A DNA stretch of 64,000 nt from Microlunatus antarcticus (GTDB lineage Bacteria > Actinomycetota > Actinomycetes > Propionibacteriales > Propionibacteriaceae). Positions within the stretch are counted from its first letter, which is position 1. Each line of letters starts with the position of its first letter. Positions 25,060 through 34,770 of the stretch are shown here, one piece after another. Below the pieces are notes generated by a model. The model saw only the letters and a list, made by a program, of their open reading frames with translations, was not told where the DNA came from and searched no databases. Made by a program: the position numbers and the translations under genes. The stretch spans positions 2,852,001 to 2,916,000 of the forward strand of contig NZ_JACHZG010000001.1 of the NCBI RefSeq assembly GCF_014193425.1. Reading direction: 5' to 3'.

Positions 25060-26219
25060 CCCTCCCGATCACGACACTGCGCGGCATCACCTGGGAGCAC
25101 CCCCGCGGCTACGACTGCCAGGTCGCGGCGGCCGCCGAGTACGAGCGGCGGACGGGGGTCCGGGTCGAGTGGGAGTTCCGGTCGCTGCAGCTCTTCGCCG
25201 ACGCGCCCCTCGAGGACCTCACCGCGCGCTACGACCTGCTGGTCATCGACCACCCGCACGTGCCCCTGGCGGCCAAGGCCGGGCTGCTCGCCGCCCTCGA
25301 CGGGGCCGGGCACGACGAGGAGCTGGCCGCGCTGGCCGCCGACTCGGTCGGGCCGAGCCACGCGACGTACGCGCACGCCGGCCACCAGTACGGCCTCGCC
25401 ACCGACACCGCGTCACAGGTCGCGGTTCACCGGCCCGACCGGCTCCCGGACGCGCCAACGACCTGGGACCAGGTGCTCGAGCTGGCGGACGAGGGTCGGG
25501 TGATCTGGCCGGCCAAGCCGATCGACGCGTGGTCGAGCCTCTGCACAATCGCGGCCAACCGCGGGACCCCGGTGGGGGCCTCGCCGGGCGTGTTCCTCTC
25601 CGCCGAGGACGCCGCCCCCGTCCTCGACCTGCTGCACCGCCTCGCCGACCGGGTCCCGGCCTGGTGCCTGTCGGCCAACCCCATCCAGGTCGCCGAGGCG
25701 CTCGCGGCCGAGAGCGACGAGGTCTGGGCCTACGCGCCGCTGCTCTACGGCTACAGCAACTACTCCCGCGCCGCGTTCCGTCCGCAGCGGCTGCGCTACG
25801 TCGACATGCCGGCCGGCCTGCGCGGGGTCGCGGGCTCCCAGCTCGGCGGCGCCGGGGTTGCGGTATCAAGCCGTGCCTCCGATCTGGCCGCGGCGCGCGC
25901 GTACGCGCTGTGGGTCGCCTCGCCGGAGATCCAGTCGGGCCTCTACTACGACGCCGGCGGCCAGCCCGGCTACGGGGCGTCATGGGACGACGACCGGCTC
26001 AACGCGGACTCGCTCGACTTCTTCCGCGGGACCCGCCGGACGGTCGAGGAGTCGTGGGTGCGCCCGCGCACCGCCGGACTCATCGAGCTCCAGGACACGG
26101 TCTCGCCCTGGGTCACCAAGACGCTGCGGCGCGACCTGAGCGACGAGACGCTGCTGCACCGCGCGAACGAGCTGGCCGCGCGTCTGCTGGTCGAGCAGGA
26201 CACAAGGGAGGACCGATGA
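25056..26219 (+). CDS. Solute-binding-protein-like protein without signal peptide, copy 1
   Basis: The 387-residue product matches ABC extracellular solute-binding family 1 in layout. The first lobe starts at once ([12 protein letters not shown]), followed by [32 protein letters not shown] and a late [10 protein letters not shown]. No hydrophobic leader or lipobox exists and there is no room for one: the ATG overlaps the CaiB stop by 4 nt and the conserved fold begins at residue 6. It should therefore be cytoplasmic. No permease adjoins it. It may be a cytosolic sugar-acid binder, an enzyme on the type II SBP fold (as in THI5 or thiaminase), or a sensor. Function unknown; the lack of a leader is the key observation. 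Confidence 0.85.
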   Translation: MTLPITTLRGITWEHPRGYDCQVAAAAEYERRTGVRVEWEFRSLQLFADAPLEDLTARYDLLVIDHPHVPLAAKAGLLAALDGAGHDEELAALAADSVGPSHATYAHAGHQYGLATDTASQVAVHRPDRLPDAPTTWDQVLELADEGRVIWPAKPIDAWSSLCTIAANRGTPVGASPGVFLSAEDAAPVLDLLHRLADRVPAWCLSANPIQVAEALAAESDEVWAYAPLLYGYSNYSRAAFRPQRLRYVDMPAGLRGVAGSQLGGAGVAVSSRASDLAAARAYALWVASPEIQSGLYYDAGGQPGYGASWDDDRLNADSLDFFRGTRRTVEESWVRPRTAGLIELQDTVSPWVTKTLRRDLSDETLLHRANELAARLLVEQDTREDR

Positions 26220-26668
26220 AGACCGAGGACCGCTGGTTCGAGGACTACCAGATCGGCGAGAGCCGAACGTCGGTCGGGCGCACGATCACCGAGACCGACG
26301 TCGTCATGCACGCCGGCCAGACGGGCGACTTCTTCCCGCACCACATGGACGCGGAGTGGATGAAGACCCAGCCCGCCGGCCAGCGAATCGCCCACGGCAC
26401 GCTGATCCTCTCCGTCGCGGTCGGCATGACGGCGACGGACATCAACCCGCAGGCGATGTCGTACGGCTACGACAAGATCAGGTTCATCAAGCCGGTCTTC
26501 ATCGACGACACGATCACCGTCACCGCGGCGATCACCGAGCTCTCTGACCACAAGAAGCAGCCCGACCGCTACGGCTACGTCCACGAGCTCGTCACCGTCA
26601 ACAACCAGCGCGACGAGACCGTGATGGTCCTGACGCACCTCTACCTGACCAACAAGCGCGGCGGATGA
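26216..26668 (+). CDS. MaoC-type (R)-hydratase/dehydratase
   Basis: A 150-residue single hot-dog-fold protein. The hydratase motif reads G-D-F-F-P-H-H-M-D, with the catalytic Asp and His conserved and the usual Asn-Pro pair altered to Phe-Pro; R-I-A-H-G-T-L then follows. Such enzymes hydrate enoyl-CoA or dehydrate hydroxyacyl-CoA, and mesaconyl-CoA and related branched substrates are known. Paired with a CaiB CoA-transferase in the same operon, it suggests a CoA-ester step. It overlaps both neighbours by ATGA and lies between two leaderless solute-binding-like genes. The substrate is unknown. Confidence 0.88.
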   Translation: MKTEDRWFEDYQIGESRTSVGRTITETDVVMHAGQTGDFFPHHMDAEWMKTQPAGQRIAHGTLILSVAVGMTATDINPQAMSYGYDKIRFIKPVFIDDTITVTAAITELSDHKKQPDRYGYVHELVTVNNQRDETVMVLTHLYLTNKRGG

Positions 26669-27864
26669 GCTCGGCGCCGCTGACGCTCTTGGGCCGCGAG
26701 TTCGACGGGTTCCGTCGAGCCGTGTCCGCGCACGCCACGGCCTGGCCGTCGGGCGGCACCGAGGGTGTACGGGCGACCTGGCTCGGGCTGCCCGAGCTGG
26801 AGGCTGCCGCTCTCGGGCCCGACGACCCGACCGCCGACCTGCTCGTCGTCCCCGCCGACTGGCTGCCCGCGCTGGCGGCGAGCGGGCGGATCCGCGGCCT
26901 GACGCCGTACCTCGAGCAGACCTCGCCAGAGGGTTGGCCGGACGCGTGGTCGCCGTCCTTCCACGAGGGCATCACCTGGGGAGACGACGTCTACGGCTTG
27001 CCGTTCCACGACGGTCCGCAGTTGCTGTTCACGCGACCGTCGCTGCTCGCCGAGCACGGGCTCCAGCCACCGACGACCTGGTCGGATCTGCTCGCCCAGG
27101 CCGCCGCTCTGCAGGAGCCCGGCGTCCGCGCCGGCACCGTCCTCGCCGGCAAGCCCGACGGCCACAACAACGTCTACGACCTCGTGCTGCACCTGCGCCG
27201 CTTCGGCGGCGACCTCATCGATGCCCACGGCCGGATCGTTCTCGGCACCGCCCCGATGCGCGCCGCGCTCGCCTTCCTGCGCGAGGTCGTCACCACGCTG
27301 GTGAGTCCGGCTGCCGCGCAGATGGACAGCAACGACAGCGGCTCGGAGTTCGCCGCCGGACGCGTCGGCGTCACCGTGAACTGGGCCGGCTACTCGTCGC
27401 TGGCCGCCGCCGGCGCGGTGGCGGAGGACTTCGCCTGCGCGGTCGCCCCGACCCACGACGACGGCAGCCCGACCGTCACCGTCAACGCCTTCTGGGTCAC
27501 GTGCGTGACGACGGCCTGCGCCGACCCCGACCGCGCCTGGGACTACGTCCGCCACGCGGCTTCCGCGGAGACGGACCTCGAGACCACCCGCGCCGGCGCG
27601 TCCGGCGCCCGCCGGAGCACCTGGGCCGATCCCGATCTCCTCGTCGACCACCCCGAGCACGCGCTGTTCGAGCAGGCCCACGCGCACTCCCGCCCGCTGC
27701 CCCGCGTACCCGAGCTGCCCACTCTCGTCCAGGTGCTCAACGAGCTGGTCGACGCCGTCGTCTGGCGCGGCGAGCCCGTCGAACCGGCCCTCGCCGCAGC
27801 CTCCGCTGCCGCGGCATCCTTCGCCCCACCCCTGCCGCTGAACCCAACCAGGAGCCCCTCATGA
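26665..27864 (+). CDS. Solute-binding-protein-like protein without signal peptide, copy 2
   Basis: The 399-residue protein again has the family 1 solute-binding architecture: [40 protein letters not shown] and a G-V-T-V-N-W-A-G-Y core. No signal peptide is present: residue 1 onward ([12 protein letters not shown]) is polar. The ATG overlaps the MaoC stop by 4 nt. It differs substantially from copy 1, so these are not recent duplicates. No permease is adjacent. Two leaderless paralogues separated by a hydratase suggest a two-subunit cytoplasmic assembly, but this is inference. Function unknown. Confidence 0.85.
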   Translation: MSSAPLTLLGREFDGFRRAVSAHATAWPSGGTEGVRATWLGLPELEAAALGPDDPTADLLVVPADWLPALAASGRIRGLTPYLEQTSPEGWPDAWSPSFHEGITWGDDVYGLPFHDGPQLLFTRPSLLAEHGLQPPTTWSDLLAQAAALQEPGVRAGTVLAGKPDGHNNVYDLVLHLRRFGGDLIDAHGRIVLGTAPMRAALAFLREVVTTLVSPAAAQMDSNDSGSEFAAGRVGVTVNWAGYSSLAAAGAVAEDFACAVAPTHDDGSPTVTVNAFWVTCVTTACADPDRAWDYVRHAASAETDLETTRAGASGARRSTWADPDLLVDHPEHALFEQAHAHSRPLPRVPELPTLVQVLNELVDAVVWRGEPVEPALAAASAAAASFAPPLPLNPTRSPS

Positions 27865-29201
27865 CCCGCATCGTCGCCGTCGACGTCGTCGACCTCCGCT
27901 TCCCGACCTCGCTGTCGCTGGACGGCTCCGACGCCATGAACAAGGACGCCGACTACTCCGCGGCCTATGTCGTGCTGCGCACCGACGACCCGGATCTGGC
28001 CGGGCACGGCTTCACCTTCACCATCGGGCGCGGCAACGACATCTGCGTGCTCGCCGCCGAGCACCGCGCCGCCCCGCTGATCGGCCGCGACGTCGCCGAC
28101 GTGGTCGGCGACCTCGGCGGGACGTACCGCGGGCTCGCCTCGGACTCGCAGCTGCGCTGGCTCGGCCCGGACAAGGGCGTCGAGCACCTGGCCATGGCCG
28201 CCGTGATGAACGCCGTCTGGGACCTCGCCGCCCGGGTCGCCGGCAAGCCGCTGTGGCAGCTGCTCGTCGACATGGACCCCGAGGTGCTCGTCGACACCCT
28301 CGACCTCACCTACCTCAGCGACGTCCTGACCCGCAACGAGGCCGTCGCGATGCTGACGGAGTCGGTCCCCGACCGGGCCGAGCGCATTGCCGACCTCGGC
28401 CGCACGGGCTACCCCTGCTACACGACCTCCGCCGGTTGGCTCGGCTACTCCGACGACAAGCTGCGCCGCCTCGCCGCCGAGGCGCTCGAGCAGGGCTTCC
28501 GCCACGTGAAGCTCAAGGTCGGCGCGAACCTCGAGGACGACGTACGCCGCTGCTCGATCGCGCGCGAGGTCATCGGCTGGGACGCGAACCTCATGATCGA
28601 CGCCAACCAGGTCTGGGACGTGCCGCAGGCCATCGAGTGGGTGCGGGCGCTGGCCGAGTTCAAGCCGCTGTGGATCGAAGAGCCGACCAGCCCGGACGAC
28701 GTGCTCGGCCACGCCACGATCCGCAAGGCGGTCGCGCCGATCGGCGTCGCGACGGGCGAGCACGGCATGAACCGGGTGCTGTTCAAGCAGCTGTTCCAGG
28801 CGGAGGCGATCGACTTCTGCCAGCTCGACGCGGCCCGGCTGGCTTCGATCAACGAGATCGTGCCCGTCTACCTGATGGCGAAGAAGTTCGGCGTCCCGGT
28901 CTGCCCGCACGCCGGCGGCGTCGGGCTCTGCGAGCTCGTGCAGCACCTGTCGGTCTTCGACTACGTCGCGGTGTCGGGGACGACCGAGCACCGGGTGACC
29001 GAGTTCGTCGACCACCTGCACGAGCACTTCACCGACCCCTGCATCGTGGACGACGGCGCGTACGTGCTCCCGTCGCGGCCCGGCTACAGCGCGGAGATCA
29101 AGACCGCCTCCGTCGCCGAGTACGCCTTCCCGGACGGGACCTTCTGGGCCGGCCGCAGCTCCGCTGCCGATGTTGTCGACCCCGAGGGGGCGCTGCGGTG
29201 A
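27861..29201 (+). CDS. L-fuconate dehydratase (enolase superfamily)
   Basis: The 446-residue protein has the full length and motifs of L-fuconate dehydratases (mandelate racemase group). These include [10 protein letters not shown] near the N-terminus, [14 protein letters not shown] with the catalytic Lys of K-x-K, metal ligands in D-A-N-Q-V-W, W-I-E-E-P-T and A-T-G-E-H, and H-A-G-G-V-G-L. The Gly-Glu-His-(Gly)-x-N-R segment resembles human ENOSF1 and Xanthomonas FucD. It converts L-fuconate to 2-keto-3-deoxy-L-fuconate. It overlaps the preceding gene by ATGA and the lactonase by GTGA. This is the strongest single indicator of an L-fucose pathway, although galactonate or rhamnonate relatives share many motifs. 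Confidence 0.9.
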   Translation: MTRIVAVDVVDLRFPTSLSLDGSDAMNKDADYSAAYVVLRTDDPDLAGHGFTFTIGRGNDICVLAAEHRAAPLIGRDVADVVGDLGGTYRGLASDSQLRWLGPDKGVEHLAMAAVMNAVWDLAARVAGKPLWQLLVDMDPEVLVDTLDLTYLSDVLTRNEAVAMLTESVPDRAERIADLGRTGYPCYTTSAGWLGYSDDKLRRLAAEALEQGFRHVKLKVGANLEDDVRRCSIAREVIGWDANLMIDANQVWDVPQAIEWVRALAEFKPLWIEEPTSPDDVLGHATIRKAVAPIGVATGEHGMNRVLFKQLFQAEAIDFCQLDAARLASINEIVPVYLMAKKFGVPVCPHAGGVGLCELVQHLSVFDYVAVSGTTEHRVTEFVDHLHEHFTDPCIVDDGAYVLPSRPGYSAEIKTASVAEYAFPDGTFWAGRSSAADVVDPEGALR

Positions 29202-30058
29202 TCATCGACTCCCACCTGCACGTCTGGGACCTCGACCGCTCGCCCTACTCCTGGATCGACCGGGACGTCCCGCCGTTCAACCGCACCTTCACCTTCGACG
29301 AGGTCGCGCCCCAGCTCGAGCAGAACGGCGTCGACGCCGTCATCCTCGTCCAGGCCGACGACGACGACCGCGACACCGACCTGATGCTCGAGGTCGCCGC
29401 CGAGCGGCCCGAGGTCGTCGGCGTGGTCGCCTACATCCCGCTCGAACGCCCGGCCGAGGCCGCAGCCCGCCTCGAGGTGCTGCAGGCCAACCCGTACGTC
29501 GTCGGCATCCGCAACCTGACCCACGATCGCGCGGACCCGGACTGGGTCCTGCGCCCCGACGTGGACGAGACCCTCGGCCTGATCGAGCAGGCCGGCCTCC
29601 CCTGGGACCACGTCGCCGTCCTTCCCCGCCACCTCGAGCACGTGGCGACGATCAGCGAGCGCCACCCGGACCTGCGCATCGTCATCGACCACTTGGCCAA
29701 GCCACCGATCGGCGAGGCGTCCTACGAACCCTGGTGGAGCCTCATCGGAGTCGCCGCCCAGAACCCGCTCGTGCACGCCAAGATCTCCGGCTTGTACCCC
29801 GGCGCTGACCTCGCGTCCTGGACCATCGACGGGGTTCGCCCGTTCGTAGACCGCGCACTCGACGTCTTCGGCGCGAACCGACTCATGTACGGCGGCGACT
29901 GGCCGATCTCCATCGTCGCCGGCGACTATGGGCCGGTCTTCGACGGCCTGCGTACGGTGCTTGTGGGCCTATCGAAGGCAGAGGCCGAAAACGTGTGGTC
30001 ACACACAGCCCAACGAATGTATGGCGCCGATCCCCTCGGTCAACGGAAGGGCACGTAG
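29198..30058 (+). CDS. Amidohydrolase-family lactonase, probable L-fuconolactone hydrolase
   Basis: The 286-residue metal-dependent hydrolase opens with [10 protein letters not shown] (first metal-ligand H-x-H) and has V-I-D-H-L-A-K-P and M-Y-G-G-D-W-P (final Asp) typical of COG3618 lactonases. This group includes L-fuconolactonase and L-rhamnono-lactonase. Immediately downstream of fuconate dehydratase with a GTGA overlap, it should open L-fucono-lactone to L-fuconate. It is the last gene of the nine-gene run. The sequence after about 29960 becomes more AT-rich, approaching the island boundary, but the C-terminus is intact. The exact lactone is inferred from its partner enzymes. Confidence 0.88.
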   Translation: MIIDSHLHVWDLDRSPYSWIDRDVPPFNRTFTFDEVAPQLEQNGVDAVILVQADDDDRDTDLMLEVAAERPEVVGVVAYIPLERPAEAAARLEVLQANPYVVGIRNLTHDRADPDWVLRPDVDETLGLIEQAGLPWDHVAVLPRHLEHVATISERHPDLRIVIDHLAKPPIGEASYEPWWSLIGVAAQNPLVHAKISGLYPGADLASWTIDGVRPFVDRALDVFGANRLMYGGDWPISIVAGDYGPVFDGLRTVLVGLSKAEAENVWSHTAQRMYGADPLGQRKGT

Positions 30059-30163
30059 AGCCACACTGCGGTCGCAGCCACCCTCGTCAGGCAGAGTCAC
30101 CGCGTGCTCGGTTGCTCGGAGACTTCAGCGCATCACAACGACCCTTAACTCAACGCGTCTTGG

Positions 30164-31870
30164 TCAGCGAAATAACCAGCCGGGGACCGGACGAGCCGTA
30201 AAGTCTTCGTCCTCAATAAACGTTTCCGTCCCAATTGGGATGCCTATATACCGGTTACTCGAATATAGTATCGCCGACGCCTCAATATCTTTGACTTTGC
30301 CCGCGCCAGTGAAGATTACGAACGTTACGATACCTGTCAAGACTGAAATTATGTATCGAACATTGATATAGAAGTCTCTTATTGGTATGTCTTGAAGTCC
30401 TACCGGCTCAAGCCAAGACTTGAGTCGCATCGGGACGCGATAGTTTAGTAGGGAAACCTCCTTGGTGAGAAGCAGCCATAGTAGTGACACGCTGATCGCA
30501 AGCGGCAGAGAGAGACTTACTCGAAACTCTGCTTCTGATTTGAGCCTGTCGAAGAGGTCGAAGAGGCCGGATTGTTCTACCCGAAGCCTGATCTGACCAG
30601 CCTTTGTGCGCCTTTCTAAGTCTTTTGTATAGGCAGCAGAGTCCACGATCTGGCGCAGAAACAGGCGCCGGTAACGTTCGTTGTCGTTCAGGAGGTCGCT
30701 CAAGCGTTTGACCAGCCACCTGCCCAGATCTTCCGTAGAGACGAACTGCGGTCCTCCATTGCGCGTTAAGCTCTGCTCAATCTTCCGCCAAGTAAACTTC
30801 CTGATGTCGACATATGGGCGACTCTGCTTCGGCACCGCATCCACTGCGACGCCGATCTCGCTTAGAGTCATAATCTGGTCATAGATGGAAGACGCCTTGA
30901 AATCAGCACGCATCTGCGACGTCGGGTCTCTAATCTGGCTCAACCCGGCTTGGACCTCCTCCGGTAAGAGTGGGTCGTTGAGGCCGAGTCTCGCTCGCCA
31001 GTTTAGGGGCTTGAACAGGTGTCGGTATGCCGTGGCGGGGTCCTTGATCTCGACGGTGTCCAAACTTTGCACCAACCACTTTCGGAACGACTTCGGGACT
31101 TTCAAGTAGGCGTGCAGGCCGATTGCTGCATCTGCAATGGCGTCCCAGCTATATTCGCTCGAAAAGTGCAGGAGCTTACTAGGGACGTCGAACTTCTCTG
31201 ACGACGAGTTCAGTGCTCTTGCAATCTCGGAAAACTGCATTCGCTCCACGAATCTGCCAATAAATCCCGGATCCACGTCGATGCGACGAGAGAGATCTTG
31301 GGTGCGAAAGTACTCGATCTGACGTCTCTCAGGATTCCATGCGCTTGCGATGTCTTCGCGAGTTCGAGAACCAAGTCCGTATAATTGCAGGAGGGAAGCC
31401 GTCGAGGCGTTCCTAATCCTCACGTTCATACGATTCAGGAAACCCTGATCTTTCGAGAGGCTAGATGCACCAACGACGATTGCCACGAGGAGTAGGAAGG
31501 CGAGGAAGAATAGCAGCTGGCCGAACTTGGTTTGCAGAAGAAGCACTGCGAGCGAAATGCTTCCAACAATGCCAATAAAGAGCTTGAAGAGCGCGCGCAG
31601 AAGGCGGGCCACACGATCACCGATGACTGTTGCGGCCACACCTAATAAGTAGATAGCCAGAGCCGCCACAGACAGCTTTACCTCGGTCGGAAATTTTGCC
31701 ATGCTTACTGTAATCGGCTCAATACCCGTAAGCAGGTGCGATCGGAAGCTTCCGTCGCCTCGAGGGAGTGCCGTGAAGGTCAGCATTACCGTTAATACCC
31801 AGAGCACTCCGACCGCCACGGGTGTCCGGAAATCTCGGACGCCAGGCAGGAGTTGCGAGAGCAAGTTCAT
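30164..31870 (-). CDS. Unknown multi-TM protein in a low-GC island
   Basis: The 568-residue product has three or four N-terminal hydrophobic helices (V-A-V-G-V-L-W-V-L-T-V-M-L, L-A-I-Y-L-L-G-V-A-A, L-F-F-L-A-F-L-L-L-V-A-I-V-V). A charged soluble middle of about 270 residues follows, then two more helices near the C-terminus (L-A-I-S-V-S-L-L-W-L-L, V-L-T-G-I-V-T-F-V-I-F). I recognise no domain. The ATG at 31870 was chosen because the reading upstream is low-complexity and unlike protein; the ribosome binding site is weak (GGGGT). GC and codon use are plainly lower than all neighbours, which suggests recent transfer. It is convergent with the fucose operon. A defence or membrane-remodelling role cannot be excluded or shown. 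Confidence 0.7.
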   Translation of the reverse strand: MNLLSQLLPGVRDFRTPVAVGVLWVLTVMLTFTALPRGDGSFRSHLLTGIEPITVSMAKFPTEVKLSVAALAIYLLGVAATVIGDRVARLLRALFKLFIGIVGSISLAVLLLQTKFGQLLFFLAFLLLVAIVVGASSLSKDQGFLNRMNVRIRNASTASLLQLYGLGSRTREDIASAWNPERRQIEYFRTQDLSRRIDVDPGFIGRFVERMQFSEIARALNSSSEKFDVPSKLLHFSSEYSWDAIADAAIGLHAYLKVPKSFRKWLVQSLDTVEIKDPATAYRHLFKPLNWRARLGLNDPLLPEEVQAGLSQIRDPTSQMRADFKASSIYDQIMTLSEIGVAVDAVPKQSRPYVDIRKFTWRKIEQSLTRNGGPQFVSTEDLGRWLVKRLSDLLNDNERYRRLFLRQIVDSAAYTKDLERRTKAGQIRLRVEQSGLFDLFDRLKSEAEFRVSLSLPLAISVSLLWLLLTKEVSLLNYRVPMRLKSWLEPVGLQDIPIRDFYINVRYIISVLTGIVTFVIFTGAGKVKDIEASAILYSSNRYIGIPIGTETFIEDEDFTARPVPGWLFR

Positions 31871-32062
31871 AGCGGGTACCCCGAAACTGTGTAAGAACTG
31901 AACCTCGGATTGGTCGCGCTTGGCAGAGGGAGATACCCCGCAAGCACGTACCTTAGCTAAACAGCGCAAAGATAACAGATTGCGGGGCGACCAGGGGTAA
32001 CCCATGTGAATCAGTGGGGTTGCGCAACCTGCCCGTGCTCGGCCGAGGGAAAAGCCCAACAT

Positions 32063-32396
32063 CGCTAGCTAATCCGTTAGATCGACCAAGTCATGTGCGC
32101 TAGACGTTCTTGGGTCGGAAAGCGCGCCATCCTTCTAACTATTGCTTCGGCCGCCAAAAACTTTTCTGGTGGTCGCAAACAGGCGGCTGGGGCATGTGTA
32201 AGCATTTTTCAATGTCGCTAAGAGTCGAGGTAGCAGCCGAACGGGAAGAACCCCATGATCACGACCACGAGCCATAGCTCCCCACCCCGCGCTAGCCGCG
32301 ACCGGGACGTCGAGGCCTCCCCCGGGGCCAGCCTGCGGTATCCGGCCGATTCGGGAACACTTGTGGAACCAGCACCGCGCGCAAGGAGAGCAAACG
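32063..32396. other. Island edge and leader of the orphan SDR gene
   Basis: From 32063 to about 32225 the sequence is AT-rich with no plausible gene. After that it returns to high GC and contains a decayed permease fragment (32226 to about 32315). The last 80 nt form the SDR leader with AAGGAGAG. I see no direct repeats, tRNA or integrase flanking the island. Confidence 0.5.
32226..32315 (-). pseudogene. Fragment of a MalG-type ABC permease gene
   Basis: Positions 32226-32264 are identical over 39 nt to 35178-35216 inside the intact sugar permease gene, and similarity then fades over the next 50 nt. Translated in the same frame on the minus strand, it gives [14 protein letters not shown], then D-S and a stop. 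The rest of the gene is absent. It marks a lost paralogous importer or a partial duplication that was cut by the low-GC island next to it. Confidence 0.7.
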
Positions 32397-33152
32397 ATGA
32401 CTGACTTCAACGGCAAGATCGCGATCGTCACGGGCGGAGGTTCTGGCCTCGGCGAGGCGATCAGCCTCGAGCTGGCGGCCAAGGGGGCGAGCGTCGTCGT
32501 CAGCGACATCAACCTCGCTGGTGCGAAGCGCGTGGCGCAGCAGATCGTCGACGGCGGCGGCACGGCGTCCGCGTTCGAGCAGGACACGGCGCGTGCAGCC
32601 GACTCCGAGAAGGCGGTGCAGCACGCCATCGACACGTACGGCGGCCTGCACCTGGCGGTGAACAACGCCGGCATCGGCGGACCTCAGGCGCCGGCCGGGG
32701 AGACGGACGTCGACGCCTGGGACAAGGTCATCGGCATCAACCTCAGCGGCGTGCTGTACGGGATGCGCTATCAGATCCCGGCGATGCTCGCCGCGGGCGC
32801 GGAGCAGTGCGCGATCGTCAACATGGCGTCGATCCACGGAACCGTCGCGGCGCTCGGGAACGGGGCCTACACCGCGGCAAAGCACGGCGTCGTCGGGATC
32901 ACCAAGAACGCTGCCGCGGAGTACGGACCGCAGGGCCTCCGGATCAACTGCGTCGGCCCCGCGTACATCGACACCCCGCTGCTCGCGGGCCTGCCCGAGG
33001 AGTACCGGGCGGCGCTGATCCAGCGGCACCCGCTCGGCCGGCTCGGTCGGCCCGACGAGGTGGCGCACCTCGTGTCCTTCCTCCTGTCACCGGAGGCGTC
33101 GTTCATCACGGGCGGGTACTACCTCATCGACGGCGGTTACACGGCCGTCTGA
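32397..33152 (+). CDS. SDR-family oxidoreductase, orphan copy
   Basis: The 251-residue classical SDR has [15 protein letters not shown], the catalytic Ser in N-M-A-S-I-H, Y-T-A-A-K and the closing D-G-G. An Asp at the end of strand 2 (V-V-S-D-I-N) indicates NAD+ preference. The ATG has AAGGAGAG 7 nt upstream. It stands between the island and a divergently ending transporter gene. In context it could oxidise L-fucose or 2-keto-3-deoxy-L-fuconate, but nothing in the sequence decides this. A GC-rich perfect hairpin follows the stop. Confidence 0.85.
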   Translation: MTDFNGKIAIVTGGGSGLGEAISLELAAKGASVVVSDINLAGAKRVAQQIVDGGGTASAFEQDTARAADSEKAVQHAIDTYGGLHLAVNNAGIGGPQAPAGETDVDAWDKVIGINLSGVLYGMRYQIPAMLAAGAEQCAIVNMASIHGTVAALGNGAYTAAKHGVVGITKNAAAEYGPQGLRINCVGPAYIDTPLLAGLPEEYRAALIQRHPLGRLGRPDEVAHLVSFLLSPEASFITGGYYLIDGGYTAV

Positions 33153-33158
33153 GGCGGA

Positions 33159-33177
33159 CGGGGGCGCGCGCCCCCGG
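33159..33177. terminator. GC hairpin after the orphan SDR gene
   Basis: A GGGGGCGCGCGCCCCC-type palindrome lies a few nt beyond the SDR stop and about 40 nt from the convergent transporter stop. It could terminate both genes. There is no U-tract. Confidence 0.5.
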
Positions 33178-33216
33178 CCCAGGCGGTGGGGCTGGAGCCC
33201 GTACGACCACCACCGC

Positions 33217-34689
33217 TCAGCGGACCCCCACCATCCGCGCGCTGATCCAGCGCCGAGCGAGGAGCAGCAGCACGCCCACGGCGATCGAGGCAAGGCCGAT
33301 GATCAGGAAGTACGGGGTCTCGCGCTCGGGGTCGTAGAAGCCGGCGAGCGTCCCCGCCGTGGCGGTGCCCACGGCGATCGAGAGGAAGTACAGCGCGATC
33401 ATCTGGGTGTGAAAGGCGGCCGGCGCGAGCTTGGTGGACAGCGACTGGCCGACCGGGGACAGGCACAGCTCGGCGAGGGTGAAGAAGAACAGGATCAGCA
33501 CCAGCCAGAGCAGCGGGGTGCTGTTGGGCGCGCCGTTCGCGAAGGGCAGGAACAGCAGGAACGCCACGCCCATGAAGAGCGTGCCCAGCGCGAACTTCAC
33601 CGGGGTCGGGGGCTGCCGCTCCCCTAGCCGCGTCCACAGCGCGGCGAACACCCCGGCGAAGACAATGATGAACACGGGGTTGATCGACTGCACGAAGCTC
33701 GGTGGCATCGTCCAGCCGAAGATCGTCCGGTCGAGGCGCTGGTCGGCGTACACGGCGATGACGGTGCTCTGCTGCTGGAACAGCGACCAGAAGACCGCGC
33801 TCGCGACGAACATCGGGATGAACGAGACCACCCGGTTGCGCTCGTCGTCCGTGATCTTGTTCGACGTCAGGATCACCGCGAACAACGCGATGGTGGCGAC
33901 GACGGTGATGCCCACGACGATCGCGGAGAGCCGTCCGGCCGTGATGACGCCGACCAGCGAGAGCACGATCACCAGCAGCACCACGACCAGCGCGGCCGCG
34001 CCGTAGCGGATCCGCCCACGCCGGTCGAGCGGGTTGGCGACGGTGCGGCCGACGTCGCCGAGGGTGCGGCGCCGCAGCAGCAGGTACTGGGTCAGGCCGA
34101 GGGCCATCCCCACCGCGGCGAGGCCGAAGCCCCAGTGGAAGCCCTTCATGCCCTGCAGCAGGCCGGTCAGCAGCGGGCCGAACAGGGCGCCGAGGTTGAC
34201 GCCCATGTAGTAGATGGAGAAGCCGGCGTCGCGACGCGTGTCCTCGGATGAGTAGAGATCACCGAGCACCGAGCTGGTCGTGGTCTTGAGCGACCCCGAG
34301 CCCAGCGCGATGCAGACGAGGCCGATCCCGACTCCGGCGAGCCCGGGGACGACGGCCAGCGAGATGTGCCCGAGCATGATCACGACCGCCGCGGCGAGCA
34401 ACGTCCGCTCCGCGCCCAGGAGCCGGTCCGCGACCCAGGCGCCGAGGATCGCGGAGAGGTAGACCAGCCCGCCGTACGCCCCGACGATCGAGGTCGCCGC
34501 GCTCTGCGGCAGCCCCAGACCGCCCTCGGTGACGCTGTAGTAGAGGTAGTAGACGAGGATGCCCTGCATCCCGTAGAAGCTGAAACGCTCCCACATCTCG
34601 ACGCCGGCGAGGTTCGCCAGGCCCAGCGGGTGGCCGAAGAACGTACGGCCGGTGCCCGGGCGGTCCTTCTCGACCAGACCAGTGCTCAT
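33217..34689 (-). CDS. POT/PTR-family peptide MFS transporter
   Basis: A 490-residue protein with about 14 hydrophobic helices. The N-terminal helix has the POT signature E-M-W-E-R-F-S-F-Y-G-M (E-x-x-E-R proton-coupling motif), and F-S-I-Y-Y-M-G-V-N-L-G-A and the late E-L-C-L-S-P-V-G are typical of DtpT-like di/tripeptide symporters. It transports short peptides with protons. It lies between the SDR and the sugar ABC importer and is not overlapped with either, so it is probably an independent gene. The start at 34689 precedes the signature by about 33 residues, as expected. Confidence 0.9.
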   Translation of the reverse strand: MSTGLVEKDRPGTGRTFFGHPLGLANLAGVEMWERFSFYGMQGILVYYLYYSVTEGGLGLPQSAATSIVGAYGGLVYLSAILGAWVADRLLGAERTLLAAAVVIMLGHISLAVVPGLAGVGIGLVCIALGSGSLKTTTSSVLGDLYSSEDTRRDAGFSIYYMGVNLGALFGPLLTGLLQGMKGFHWGFGLAAVGMALGLTQYLLLRRRTLGDVGRTVANPLDRRGRIRYGAAALVVVLLVIVLSLVGVITAGRLSAIVVGITVVATIALFAVILTSNKITDDERNRVVSFIPMFVASAVFWSLFQQQSTVIAVYADQRLDRTIFGWTMPPSFVQSINPVFIIVFAGVFAALWTRLGERQPPTPVKFALGTLFMGVAFLLFLPFANGAPNSTPLLWLVLILFFFTLAELCLSPVGQSLSTKLAPAAFHTQMIALYFLSIAVGTATAGTLAGFYDPERETPYFLIIGLASIAVGVLLLLARRWISARMVGVR

Positions 34690-34770
34690 GAGGGGCAGCC
34701 TCGCACGCCGCCCCGGACCCCGGGCGGGCGCGGGCGGTCGGTCCTCACCCCCCGGTGAAGCAGGGGTCGC

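Noticed and set aside
30538-30565. GCCTGTCGAAGAGG inside the island gene as another dispersed-repeat copy
   Set aside because: Only a short part matches, and the sequence is coding within the gene; it lacks the CTCCCTGAG half.
30060-32230. Prophage or integrative element at the low-GC island
   Set aside because: No integrase, tRNA, att-like direct repeats or phage genes are visible.
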